64,000 nucleotides of DNA from contig CP137683.1 of the NCBI GenBank assembly GCA_037976565.1, forward strand, positions 13,969,699 to 14,033,698, read 5' to 3'. Source of the stretch: Mesocentrotus franciscanus (lineage: Eukaryota; Echinodermata; Echinoidea; Camarodonta; Strongylocentrotidae). Made by a program: the position numbers and the translations under genes. Of this stretch, positions 1 to 14,100 are shown piece after piece; positions within the stretch are counted from its first letter, which is position 1; each line of letters begins with the position of its first letter. The notes under the pieces are model-generated. The model searched no databases, was not told the DNA's origin, and saw nothing but the letters and a program-made list of their open reading frames with translations.

Positions 1-20
1 GCATTAGGTAATCTTCCGTA

Positions 21-386
21 CGCTCAAAGAGAAGTTGGGTACAATTTTACCAAATATTTTTTTTGGGGGGAGAAATATGGGTGTTTGGGGTGAGGTTGGG
101 GGAGGGGGGTAAACTTAACCCAATGCTGGGTAAAATGTACTCACAATCGGCTTAAATGTACTCCATATTGTGTAAACTGTTACCTATCAAAAATCAATGT
201 TCCCTTCTAATTATTCATATTGTTTCCATGCATTTTCAAATTATTTTAGCCATATTTGTAATAATTATTATGCATATGTATTGTAAAACAAAAATATTCA
301 TGCAACATATAAATTAAGTTCTCTGATAAATACCATCGAGACTAAACCAATATTGGATAAATATTACCCAACCTTTTGAGAGTGTA
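21..386. mobile_element. Non-autonomous inverted-repeat element (MITE-like)
   Basis: Left-end sequence containing ctcaaagagaagttgggta faces right-end sequence tacccaaccttttgagagt about 330 bp away, giving terminal inverted repeats of roughly 25-30 bp. There is no coding capacity. It lies in the intron upstream of the first visible mucin exon. The rest of 1-602 shows nothing recognisable. Confidence 0.55.
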
Positions 387-602
387 CAAGCTTATGTACC
401 TTGGGAAATTTATCGCTATTGCCTTGGTTTTTTTTCTTCATTACTTCATATATTTGCCCAACTTTTCTATTACTTTAAGTAATATAGATTTTGCTTTTCT
501 TGTGCCAACAGGTTTATATGAAATTATGGGCATTTAAAATTGTTTAAAATGATTACAAATTGATATGTAACGGTTTAACTCTCTTTCTACTTTATTCAAC
601 AG

Positions 603-1913
603 AACCAACTAACAAAGGCGACACGGGTATGTGCAAATTTGTGTGTTTAGATTATGTTATTACTGTAACTGTGTGGTGTGTGCTGTACAGGTCTGAATTT
701 TCAGCATGTTCAATAAGAAGGAATAATATGAAAAATGATTTTTGTTTTGTTATTTGTAGGACAGTATCACGAAAAAAAAATATTTTCAGAACTGTGCACG
801 AATGCACCCACTTGTACATTTAACCCTTAACATGCCACAATATAGTCTACGCGCTCATCTTAAAATGCCAAGTACATATACGTTCACTATGCTTGTAGAC
901 ATTTATGCGTGTGTATTGTAGGGGCATCGATGACAGTTTGACATTTGTTTTCCTGAGTTAATTTGGTGGTTGGGTGACATTTTACGTGCAGTTTTACTTC
1001 TAGTTTGGTCAAGGAAGTGTTATGCTTTAGCGTCCTTGCCCTGGTAGGCCTATGTGGAAGAACCTGGTACTGTGGTGCATCGTACACCATTGCCGACTAG
1101 CGAAATGGATAAAAATCTGTGGCCATATGCTACCACACATATTTTGAAAATGATCACATCCAACGAGGAAAAAAGCAGGATAAAGATTATCGATGATGGT
1201 GTATTAAGCTGGGAGGGGCGGCGCTGTATGGAAAATGTTTCACTGCCTTCAGATGGGCGATCGCATATATTATTCGATATATATTTCTGACCCGCCTGAC
1301 AATCAGTTTAAAGCCCTCGTTTCTAGTCCTTACATTCTTATTTCAATGACATTTCAGAAACTACAACAAGCAGGATCCGAACATCGGCTACGACTACGCC
1401 TACAACATCAGCCACGACGACTACCACCCTGTCTACAACGACTTTGGGAGAAACAACTGGTAGGATAACTATTTAATTCCCTTTTTTTGCAAAAGTTTTT
1501 TTTTTGACGTTAACAATGTAATTCTCGATTGATTAATAAAGGCCTATCGGAAATCATGTGAAGATGAAGAATTTCTCCTAAAGCTCCCATTAAAATGCTT
1601 AACCTTTTGTAACCTCACACAATTATAAGGAGGAGGGGTCACATTATCTTACTCCAGATTTTTATGACACGAATAAAGAAAGGCCATCGCAGTTAAGGCT
1701 CAATTTCTTGGACAAGCTAGAACTTCCTAAAGACAATTCTTCATCAAGTATATTCTGCCGTATACTATTGTGTTCTCTTGTGGCCTCCTATTCATTAGTT
1801 ACTTATTCTCATTCATTTTGCAGTGTTAACTAGTGAAACGACTGCTGTCACCACAGAAGCACCGGAAGTCACTACCACTGAAACAACCACCACAGTGATT
1901 ACAACAACCCCAG
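603..1913 (+). CDS. Mucin-like gene, first PTS exons in the window (A1-A3)
   Basis: There are three phase 1-1 exons. A1 (603-626) encodes EPTNKGDT. A2 (1358-1459) encodes a 34-residue Thr/Ser run starting ETTTSRIR. A3 (1824-1913) encodes a 30-residue run containing TTEAPEVTTTETTTT. A1 matches the 24-nt exon that opens each later cassette. A3 matches only the 3' half of the 201-nt cassette exon, and A2 is longer than its 45-nt counterpart. This group is therefore the diverged member of the array. The acceptors end in cag and the donors read gtatg, gtagg and gtatt. Nothing else is coding between them. Confidence 0.7.
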
Positions 1914-2476
1914 GTATTCAAATCCAGGTTCATTAATTCAACATAACAGGAACTACAACAATGGACACAAAAACAACCCCGGTTTTTCAAATCAAGATTT
2001 ATTAAATTGACATAAAAATAAACTACCACAATGAACACAACAACAACCCAGGTATTGTAATCCAAATTTATTAATCTACCAGAGAAGGAACTACCGCAAT
2101 GAACGAAACACCAACCCCAGGTATTCAAATCCAGATTTATTAATCTACCATAAAAGGAACTACCACAATGAACAAAACAACAACCCCAGGTATTCAAATC
2201 CAGATTTATTAATTTAACATAAAATAAAATACCACAATGAACACAACAACAACCCCAGGCATTCAAATCCAGATTTTCTAATCCACCATGAAAGGAACTA
2301 CCAAAATGAACACAATAACAACCCCAGGAATTTAAATCCAGATTTATTAAGCTAACATAAAAGGAACTACCACAATGAACACAACCACCCCATGTATTCA
2401 TTTAACACAAAGGAAACTACCACAGTGATAACAACAACAAAATCGGGTATTCACGTGTTCACACACACACAAACGT

Positions 2477-2540
<64 letters not shown>

Positions 2541-3298
2541 CAACTAAATTATTCATACTCTTACCCAGTTTTGTAAATTTCTATGTTTGTGAAAAATTAA
2601 GTTGTCCCAATTTTTATTTCTTGACAATGTTGCATATTAAATCTCACATCTGAAAATAATCAACAAAGGCCCTAATTCAACCAGTCCACTTTTCATTCTT
2701 GAGAAAAAACACCACATTTACAAAGGGTAAAAATGACTCTGTTGTTGACTGTATATAAACAACCCTCTCTCTTCCATTCTCTTTTCGACAGAACCAACTG
2801 ACAGAGGCGATGGAGGTATGTTCATGATTTCACTCTTATTATGCTGTTGTCATTATGCTTTCCAATTGAAATTTAACAAGAACTAATGATCAGAGATAAC
2901 ATTTCTAAAGGGAGTCCGCTGCAGGTGGATCCAGGATTTTTCGTAATGTCGATACGAAAACGTCGATCTTTTCCCTCGGGTTTGATACCATAAAATGTCA
3001 ATGGAAGAAAGATCGAATCTCGTAATTTGTCAGCTTCTTTTGCCCATAGCGGTTTTGGTATTAATCCAGTTGGATGGTAGAAGCGCCGATCATTTAAACT
3101 TCACGCTTGGCATATAGGTAATCATCCCAGCTGTGAGTGACGCGAGTAATTCAGCCACACCTTACTAATCATACTAGTCACGTACAGCTTACCAGTAATG
3201 CTAGTTTCAATTAAAAGGTCAAGATCTCATCCTTGATAATTAAACAAATATGCTTCATCATGTTCATGACGCTCGTCTGCCTTATCCGTAGTCGGACC

Positions 3299-3335
<37 letters not shown>

Positions 3336-6300
3336 TAATAATAATAAGAATAGTACTACTTGGTATAATAATGATAACAATAAAAATAGTACTACTTGTA
3401 ATAATAATAATAATACTAGGAGATTAATAATCATGAGAGTTTGAATATCAATAGTACTTATCACTATGATATGCTAAAATTATATAACAACTCCTAAAGT
3501 GCATACACCAGCAATTAAAGGCGCACAAGACAATCAAGTCAAGATATCTAATCAATACCAAAACCTCTATGGGCAAAAGAAACTGATTGTTACAATGATT
3601 GTCAATTGTAGATGATTTTCATAGGGAAGATTTTTGGTTCCTGTGGAAGATTGACGCAGACACGCTTGACTTGGTGAATGCATGAAGGGCAATCCAAAGC
3701 GGGGTGATTGGGCAAAGGCAGCCCTTAGAGCAGCAAGTACTAACGTTGACTACGTGAAATCTCATCAAGTTTTAGTCTCGTAGATATCACAGATCCAGTT
3801 TTTAATTCATTATTGCATTTTTACCTTTTGCTTCATTTTTTGCAACCAGAAACTACTACACAACGTAGGCGACCAACAGCACCAACAACAACGGGTAAGT
3901 CAAAATGCTGTATACATGAAACATCAGTGCAGTTCTTACAAAATGGAGTCGAAATTCAGAATTATTAGATTGGCCTACTTTTAATCTGAACTCATTGACG
4001 TTGCTTTCATTTCACAAAATTGTATGCACTTAATGTAATTTTTATTTCATCTTCGATATGGTTCTTGGAGTTTGAACCTGCAGAAACAGACCTTTCTCCA
4101 ACGATCCATGACTTGTCATACATTCAATTGTCAAGAATTGATTCCTGTGATAAACGTGTTCAAATTGTTGCTAGGTTGGAAATATCTCTCACTAGCCTTT
4201 CGGTTGTCACACTAAAATTGAACACAAATTTGTACATGGGCTGTACAAAAATGGTTTTGCGGAAATATATCATTGCTTTAAAAATAACTACTGATCAGGT
4301 GATAGTAAAAGTGATTCAAAACTGAAACCACTTAATCCATAAAATGACATTTGAAAATCCTACTTACTCATTCTCATTGCAATACGTTTTTGACATGTTT
4401 GGTCTGTATTCTACAGAGGTTGTGACTACTACTACAGCAACTACTACTACTCCTGCTACAACAACTACTCCGGCTACTACAACAACAGAAACAGTCACTA
4501 CTAAAGCCACAACTACTGAAGGTACTACAACAGTCGAAGAAACGACAACTGTCACAACAGAGGCACCAGAAGTCACCACCACTGAAACAACCACCACAGT
4601 GACTACAACAACCCCAGGTATTCAAATACAGATGTATTCATTTACCATAAAAGGAACTACGTCTACAACAAAGAACACAATAACAACCCCGGATATTCAC
4701 ACGTTCACATACGCACACACGCACACGCACGCACGCGCACACACACACAGTGATCTCACGGAGTTTAATTGTTTTTAGTTATTATTATTATTATTATTAT
4801 TAAATACATATATATATAAACAGGTAACCACCAATTAGTCATACCCTTACCAAGTTTTATAATTTCTTAAGCATATGCAAATATAATTTGTCCCACATCA
4901 TGTTTCTTGATAATGTGGCATATCAAAGCTTACATCTAAAAGTATTCAACTAAGGCCCTCAATTAACCAGTACACTTTTCATTCTTGAGATATGAAAAAC
5001 ACAAAAAACACCGCATTTACAAAGGGTATAAATGACTCTGTTGTTAACTGTATATAAACAACCCTCTCTCTTCCATTCTCTTTTCGACAGAACCAACTGA
5101 CAGAGGCGATGGAGGTATGTTCATGATTTCACTCTTATAATGCTGTTGTCTATCCAATTGAAATTTAACAAGAATTATACAACACCTAAGTAAATCCTTG
5201 TCATTTGATTGGAGGATTGTTGGTCACGTGATATTCAATAAATAATACTATTGCACGACCGTACATTTTGGGTTATATTCGCCGTAGTACTATTCAACGA
5301 GCGTGCATTTTTGGTTATATGCAGACTGCGTACCATGCACACACACACACACATTCTCTCTCTGCCCTGCATATATCCCATTGTGCTCTGCGCGCATCTG
5401 ACGCGAAGGCAATCTGAATGTAAACGAGAAGGCCTTTCTCCAACTTTAATTTATCTTTAATATAAGGAGAAAAGCATAATTTGTTGAAAGATGTTGTATA
5501 AAACAAATAATGAATGTTTTTCATTCGTTCAATAGTGCAAATATTTTCATTCGTTGAATGATAACTCTAATTCTATTCAACTCGGCTGACGCCTCGTTGA
5601 ATAGAACGTTAATCTTTCAACTCATGAAAATATTAGCACTATTGAACTCATAAGCTTTCATTATTTGTATACTAATGATCAGAGATAACATTTCTAAAGG
5701 GAGTCCGCGGCAGGTGGATCCAGGATTTTTCGTAATGTCGATACGAAAACGTCGATCTTTTCCCTCTTAACACGCTTGGCATATAGGTAATCATCCCAGC
5801 TGTGAGTGACGCAAGTAATTCAGCCACAGCTAACTATTCATACTGGTCACGTACAGCTTACCAGTAATGCTAGTTCCCATTAATAGGTCAAGATCACATC
5901 CGTGATAATTAAACAAATATGCTTCATCATGTTCATGACGCTCGTATGCCTTATCCGTAGTCGGACCATAATAATGATAATAATAATAATAATAATGATA
6001 ATAATAATAAGAATAGTACTACTTGGTATAATAATGATAACAATAAGAATAGTACTACTTGTAATAATAATAATAATACTAGGAGATTAATAATCATAAG
6101 AGTTTGAATATCAATAGTACTTATCACTATGATATGCCAAAATTATAACAACTCCTAAAGTGCACGTACCAGCAATTAAAGGCGCACAAGACAATCAAGT
6201 CAAGATATCTAATCAATACCAAAACCTCTATGGGCAAAAGAAACTGATTGTTACAATGATTGTCAATTGTAGATGATTTTCATAGGGAAGATTTATGGTT

Positions 6301-9300
6301 CCTGTGGAAGATTTATGGTTCCTGTGGAAGATTGACGCAGACACGCTTGACTTGGTGAATGCATGAAGGGCAATCCAAAGCGGGGTGATTAGGCAAAGGC
6401 AGCCCTTAGAGCAGCAAGTACTAACGTTGACTACGTGAAATCTCATGAGGTTTTAGTCTCATAGACATCACAGATCCAGTTTTTCAATTCATTATTGCAT
6501 TTTTACCTTTTGCTTCATTTTTTTGCAACCAGAAACTACTACACAACGTAGGCGACCAACAGCAGAAACAACAACGGGTAAGTCTAAATGCTGTATATCT
6601 AAAACATCAGTGCAGTTCTTACAAATGGAGTAGAAATTCAGAATTATTAGATAGGCCTACTTTTAATCTGAACTCATTGACGTTACTCTCATTTCACAAA
6701 ATTGTATGCACTTAATGTAATTTTTATTTCATCTTCGATATGGTTCTTGAAGTTTGAACCTGCAGAAACAGACCTTCCTCCAACGATCCATGACTTGTCA
6801 TACATTCAATTGTCAAGAATTGATTCCTGTGATAAACGTGTTCAAATTGTTGCTAGGTTGGAAATATCTCTCACTAGCCTTTCGGTTGTCAAACTAAAAT
6901 TGAACAAAAATGTATACATGGGCTGTACATAAATGGTGTTGCGGTAATATATCATTGCTTTAAAAATAACTACTGATCAGGTGATAGTAAAAGTGATTCA
7001 AAACTGAAACCACTTAATCCATTAAATGACATTTGAAAATCCTACTTACTCATTCTCATTTCAATACGTTTTTGACATGTTTGGTCTGTATTCTACAGAG
7101 GTTGTGACTACTACTACAGCAACTACTACTACTCCTGCTACAACAACTACTCCGGCTACTACAACAACAGAAACAGTCACTACTAAAGCCACAACTACTG
7201 AAGGTACTACAACAGTCGAAGAAACGACAACTGTCACAACAGAGGCACCAGAAGTCACCACCACTGAAACAACCACCACAGTGACTACAACAACCCCAGG
7301 TATTCAAATACAGATGTATTCATTTACCATAAAAGGAACTATGTGTACAACAAAGAACACTGTGACAATAACAACCCCGGATATTCACACGTTCACACAC
7401 GCACACACGCACACGCACGCACGCGCACACACACACAGTGATCTCACGGAGTTTAATTGTTTTTAGTTATTATTATTATTATTATTATTATTAAATACAT
7501 ATATATATAAACAGGTAACAACCCAATTAGTCATACCCTTACCAAGTTTTATAATTTCTTAAGTATATGCAAATATAATTTGTCCCACATCATGTTTCTT
7601 GATAATGTGGCATATCAAAGCTTACATCTAAAAGTATTCAACTAAGGCCCTCATTCAACCAGTACACTTTTCATTCTTGAGATATGAAAAACACAAAAAA
7701 CACCGCATTTACAAAGGGTATAAATGACTCTGTTGTTAACTGTATATAAACAACCCTCTCTCTTCCATTCTCTTTTCGACAGAACCAACTGACAGAGGCG
7801 ATGGAGGTATGTTCATGATTTCACTCTTATTATGCTGTTGTCATTATGCTATCCAATTGAAATTTAACAAGAACTAATGATCAGAGATAACATTTCTAAA
7901 GGGAGTCCGCAGCAGGTGGATCCAGGATTTTTCGTAATGTCATACGAAAACGTCAATCTTTTCCCTCTTAACACGCTTGGCATATAGGTAATCATCCCAG
8001 CTGTGAGTGACGCGAGTAATTCAGCCACAGCTTACTAATCATACTGGTCACGTACAGCTCACCAGTAATGCTAGTTCCAATTAATAGGTCAAGATCACAT
8101 CCGTGATAATTAAACAAATATGCTTCATCATGTTCATGACGCTCGTATGCCTCATCCGATGTATTCGGACCATAATGATATGAAAGTAATAATAATTATT
8201 ATAATAATTATTATAATAATAATAATAATGATCATTGTAAAAAAATAAAAATAATAATAACAATAAGAAGAGTACTACTTGTAATAATAATAATAGGAGA
8301 GTAATAGTCATAAGAGTTTGAATATCAATAGTACCTATCACTATGATATGCCAAAATTATAACAACTCCTAAAGTGCACGTACCAGCAATTAAAGGCGCA
8401 CAAGACAATCAAGTCAAGATATCTAATCAATACCAAAACCTCTATGGGCAAAAGAAACTGATTGTTACAATGATTGTCAATTGTAGATGATTTTCATAGG
8501 GAAGATTTATGGTTCCTGTGGAAGATTGACGCAGACACGCTTGACTTGGTGAATGCATGAAGGGCAATCCAAAGCGGGGTGATTGGGCAAAGGCAGCCCT
8601 TAGAGCAGCAAGTACTAACGTTGACTACGTGAAATCTCATGAAGTTTTAGTCTCATAGACATCACGGATCCAGTTTTTAATTCATTATTGCATTTTTACC
8701 TTTTGCTTCATTTTTTTCCAACCAGAAACTACAACACAACGTAGGCGACCAACAGCAGAAACAACAACGGGTAAGTCTAAATGCTGTATACCTAAAACAT
8801 CAGTGCAGTTCTTACAAAATGGAGTCGAAATTTAGAATTATTAGATTGGCCTACTTTTAATCTGAACTCATTGACATTACTCTTATTACACAAAATTGTA
8901 TGCACTTAATGTAATTTTTATTTCATCTTCGATATGGTTCTTGAAGTTTGAACCTGCAGAAACAGACCTTCCTCCAACGATCCATGACTTGTCATACATT
9001 CAATTGTCAAGAATTGATTCCTGTGATAAACGTGTTCAAATTGTTGCTAGGTTGGAAATATCTCTCACTAGCCTTTTAGTTGTCAAACTAAAATTGAACA
9101 AAAATGTATACATGGGCTGTACATAAATGGTTTTGCGGTAATATATCATTGCTTTAAAAATAACTACTGATCAGGTGATAGTAAAAGTGATTCAAAACTG
9201 AAACCACATAATCCATTAAATGAAGTTTGAAAATCCTACTTACTCTTTCTCATTGCAATACGTTATTTACATGTTTGGTCTGTATTCTACAGAGGTTGTG

Positions 9301-10532
9301 ACTACTACTACAGCAACTACTACTACTCCTGCTACAACAACTACTCCGGCTACTACAACAACAGAAACAGTCACTACTAAAGCCACAACTACTGAAGGTA
9401 CTACAACAGTCGAAGAAACGACAACTGTCACAACAGAGGCACCAGAAGTCACCACCACTGAAACAACCACCACAGTGACTACAACAACCCCAGGTATTCA
9501 AATACAGATGTATTCATTTACCATAAAAGGAACTATGTGTACAACAAAGAACACTGTGACAATAACAACCCCGGATATTCACACGTTCACACACGCACAC
9601 ACGCACACGCACGCACGCACGCGCACACACACACAGTGATCTCACGGAGTTTAATTGTTTTTAGTTATTATTATTATTATTATTATTATTAAATACATAT
9701 ATATATAACCACGTAACAACCCATTTAGTCATACCCTTACCAAGTTTTATAATTTCTCAAGTATATGCAAATATAATTTGTCCCAAATCATGTTTCTTGA
9801 TAATGTGGCATAACAAAGCTTACATCTAAAAGTATTCAACTAAGGCCCTCAATTAACCTGTACACTTTTCATTCTTGAGATATGAAAAACACAAAAAACA
9901 CCGCATTTACAAAGGGTATAAATGACTCTGTTGTTAACTGTATATAAACAACCCTCTCTCTTCCATTCTCTTTTCGACAGAACCAACTGACAGAAACGAT
10001 GGAGGTATGTTCATGATTTCACTCTTATTATGCTGTTGTCATTATGCTATCCAATTGAAATTTAACAAGAACTAATGATCAGAGATAACATTTCTAAAGG
10101 GAGTCCGCTGCAGGTGGATCCAGGATTTTTCGTAATGTCGATACGAAAACGTCGATCTTTTCCCTCGGGTTTGATACCATAAAATGTCAATGGAAGAAAG
10201 AGCGGATCTCGTAATTTGTCAGCTTCTTTTGCCCATAGCGGTTTTGGTATTAATCCAGTTGGATGGTAGAAGCGCCGATCATTTAAACTTCACACGCTTG
10301 GCACATAGGTAATCATCCCAGCTGTGAGTGACGCGAGTAATTCAGCCACACCTTACTAATCATACTAGTCACGTGCAGCTTACCAGTAATGCTAGTTCCA
10401 ATTAATAGGTCAAGATCTCATCCGTGATAATTAAACAAATATGCTTCATCATGTTCATGACGCTCGTCTGCCTCATCCGATGTATTTGGACCATAATGAT
10501 AATAATAATAACAATAATAATAATAATAATTG

Positions 10533-10578
<46 letters not shown>

Positions 10579-11103
10579 TATAATTATAATAATAATAATA
10601 ATGATCATAACAATAATAATAATGATAATAATAATAACAATAGTACCAATTGGTATAATAATAATAATAATTATAATAATAATAATAATAATGATCATAA
10701 CAATAATAATGATAATAATAATAACAATAGTACTAATTGGTATAATAATAATAATAATTATAATAATAATAATAATGATCATAACAATAATAATAATGAT
10801 AATAATAATAACAATAGTACTAATTGGTATTATGATAATAATAATAATAATAATAATTATAATAATAATAATAATGATCATAACAATAATAATAATGATA
10901 ATAATAATAACAATAGTACTAATTGGTATAATAATAATAATAATTATAATAATAATAATAATAATGATCATAACAATAATAATAATGATAATAATAATAA
11001 CAATAGTACTAATTGGTATAATAATAATAATTATGATAATAATAATAATGATCATAACAATAATAATAATGATAATAATAATAGCAATAGTACTAATTGG
11101 TAT

Positions 11104-11140
<37 letters not shown>

Positions 11141-14100
11141 GGAGATTAAAAGTCATAAGAGTTTGAATATCAACAGTATTATCTCTATGATATGCTAAAA
11201 TTATAACAACTTCTAAAGTGCACGCACCGACAATTAAAGGAGCACAATACAATCCAGTCAAGATATCTCATCAATACCAAAACCTCTATGAGCAAACGAA
11301 AGCGACAAATTACAGTATTTGGAAATGATTGTTACACTGATTGCAATTGTAGATGATTTTCATAGGGAAATTGTTCCTGTGGAAGATTGAGGCAGATGAA
11401 GAGCAATCAAAAGCGGGGCGATTGAGCAAAGGCAGCCCTTAGAGCAGCAAGCACTAACGTTGAATACGTAAAATCTCATGAAGTTTTAGTCTCATAGACA
11501 TCACAGATCCCGTTTCTTATTCATTATTGCCTTTTTAACTTTTGCTTCATTTTTTGCAACCAGAAACTACAACACAACGAAGGCGACCAACAGCACCAAC
11601 AACAACGGGTAAGTCTAAATGCTGTATACATAAAACATCAGTGCAGTTCTTACAAATGGAGTCGAAATTCAGAATTATTAGATAGGCCTACTTTTAATCT
11701 GAACTCATTGACGTTGCTTTCATTTCACAAAATTGTATGCACTTAATGTAATTTTTTATTTCATCTTCGATATGGTTCTTGAAGTTTGAACCTGCAGAAA
11801 CAGACCTTCCTCCAACGATCCATGACTTGTCATACATTCAATTGTCAGGAATTGATTCATGTGATAAACGTGTTCAAATTGTTGCTAGGTTGGAAATATC
11901 TCTCACTAGCCTTTCGGTTGTCAAACTAAAATTGAACAAAAATTTGTACATGGGCTGTACAAAAATGGTTTTGCGGAAATATATCATTGCTTTGAAAATA
12001 ACTACTGATCAGGTGATAGTGAAAGTGATTCAAAACTGAAACCCCTTAATCCATAAAATGACGTTTGAAAATCCTACTTACTCATTCTCATTGCAATACG
12101 TTTTTGACATGTTTGGTCTTTATTCTACAGAGACTACTACTACAGCAACTACTACTACTCCTGCTACTACAACTACTCCGGCTACTACAACAACAGAAAC
12201 AGTCACTACTAAAGCCACAACTACTGAAGGTACTACAACAGTCGAGGAAACAACAACTGTCACAACAGAGACACCAGAAACTACCACTACCAAGGCTACC
12301 ACTACAGCTGTTGTTACCACCACCCCAGCAGAAGGTATAGTTCTTAATTTCTTTTGCAACCACATGTTGTCTGGGAGACACGCCCATAACATGTGGTGCC
12401 TTGGGGTGGCACTATTATATGCTCCAAAATAAACAAAAACACTGGAGTAAATAAATAGATAAATAATTCATTCTGATTCGACACATTTCCAGACTCTAAA
12501 AGTCCTATTATTTAACGCTCTGTATTTTATGAGTTAGACTTTCCTTTCATTTTTTCTCTCCATCTAGCAATTAATAAATACCGAAACAATATATAAATAC
12601 TGCATATGATATGATGTGAGATGAAAAATGACTTTCCAAGTATAAATTTTCTACCCCCATGTATTTATTTTTGTATTAATCGTGACAAATTTTCTTTCTC
12701 TCCACTATATGAACTAACAGATACAACAACGCCTTTCTTCGCAGGTACGTGATATACATTTGTTCATACACTTCTTTCTTTCCATTTTGATGTACCTCTT
12801 GGATGTATACACATGTATTAGGGTTAGAAATATTACAATGGTCATACCAAGAGCACGACGAAAAAGTCTGCCCAAAATATATACTACTAAACACCTGCTC
12901 AAAGGAAAGTTGTACACTGCATGCCCACCCACTATACGGATTGCAGATGCAGGAACCTACCACTTTCCATCAAATGTACCATTGTCCCAGAATCCTAATT
13001 TTATGGTTTCTTTCTTATTTACACTAACTCCAGAGGACTTTCATTTCACTTTTAAAGAACACACAATTGAAAACTAAGACATTTTGTTATAAACACATGT
13101 ATAGCAGTTATGTACAATGCAATGGAATTGCGTTAGTACTGTACTTGTCATTTAGAGTTCTCATGTTTTGTACACATCTATCGTCATGCATTTATGGGAG
13201 CTGAGCTTAAATGTAAAGACTAGGGAACTATGTGCGACTGTGGGCAGGAAAAGAAGATAAAACACCTTTTAGCCTGCCCCCTCCTCCAAGAACCCTGTAC
13301 CCCGAAAGACCTAGAGGGTTTCAACGCCAAGGACAGATCCTCCACTGGACCGGGCTTGTCTAGTGACTCGAGAAGAAGAAGTTTAATGTAACCTTGATAT
13401 AAGTTTGTAAACTTCAATTTCCGCTGCATCATGCTTCAATTCCAACTGAAATCATACATTCAATGAATTAGAGGGATATTTCACTTGGAGCTTCTTCACG
13501 TTGAATAAAAGTAATAATGAAGTATTAAATCCTCTTGGAGATAGTTGCCCAAAACAAAGAAATAACACTTCCCAAAATACAACCACGTTTGGCTGCATGA
13601 CAAGGCTTTTAAGACTGACACCAAGGTCATAGTTAGGTTGGGAAGGGTCTCGGGTTCAAATCCCAGACAGCCCCCACTTGTTGGGTTCTTAGCTTCAAAA
13701 TTCCCAAATTCATATTTAGTCACCTAGCTACTCACCTACATAACGAATCAAATCATGAAAAATCATATAAAATTACTACAAAACCAGACGATTAATTACC
13801 TAAAAATCAGTGTATTCACTCCGTTGACGATCACTAACAACCAAAAAACTTTAATAAAGAAATGAAATTTACTTGTATAGTCACATCACTTTAAAAAAAA
13901 TAACATTGGAAGGCATACTATGCATCAACTTATGATGGGGTTCTAAACATTGAGTATTTCGTTTTTTGCAGAGACTACCACCCCCAAGATTCGACAGAGT
14001 ACTACGGAGAATGCCACTACCACAGGTGATTATATTCAACTTCAAATTGATGAAGAGTAATCTTTACCCTTTCAGGACAAGATTTTTAAGTGCTGAATTG

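Noticed and set aside
1826..2401. 191-codon - strand frame with a repeating Cys/His/Asn-Leu pattern
   Set aside because: Antisense of the 70-bp minisatellite; repeats are not multiples of a protein domain known to me and the + strand explains the sequence as exon and intron.
1904..2460. Regular repeats considered as a CRISPR array
   Set aside because: Units are diverged along their whole length with no conserved repeat plus unique spacers, and the genome is eukaryotic.
4020..4325. Conserved 70-100-codon frames repeated at 6702, 8896 and 11779
   Set aside because: Conservation follows from recent duplication of the whole cassette; they lie between the 45-nt and 201-nt exons and do not join them in frame.
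4344..4778. Thr-rich frames with their own Met (also 7026, 9220, 12058) as separate small genes
   Set aside because: The Met lies in the intron; the acceptor ctacag and neighbouring exons show they are internal mucin exons.
10402..11149. Open frames of over 200 codons on both strands, almost all Ile
   Set aside because: They are translations of the AAT microsatellite and carry no protein signature.
12676..13077. Overlapping frames of 70-105 codons on both strands
   Set aside because: No domain or composition signal, and they cover a verified mucin splice donor and intron.
13640..13660. tRNA gene at the B-box
   Set aside because: No cloverleaf can be built around it; better explained as a SINE head. 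The same holds for 25184-25194.
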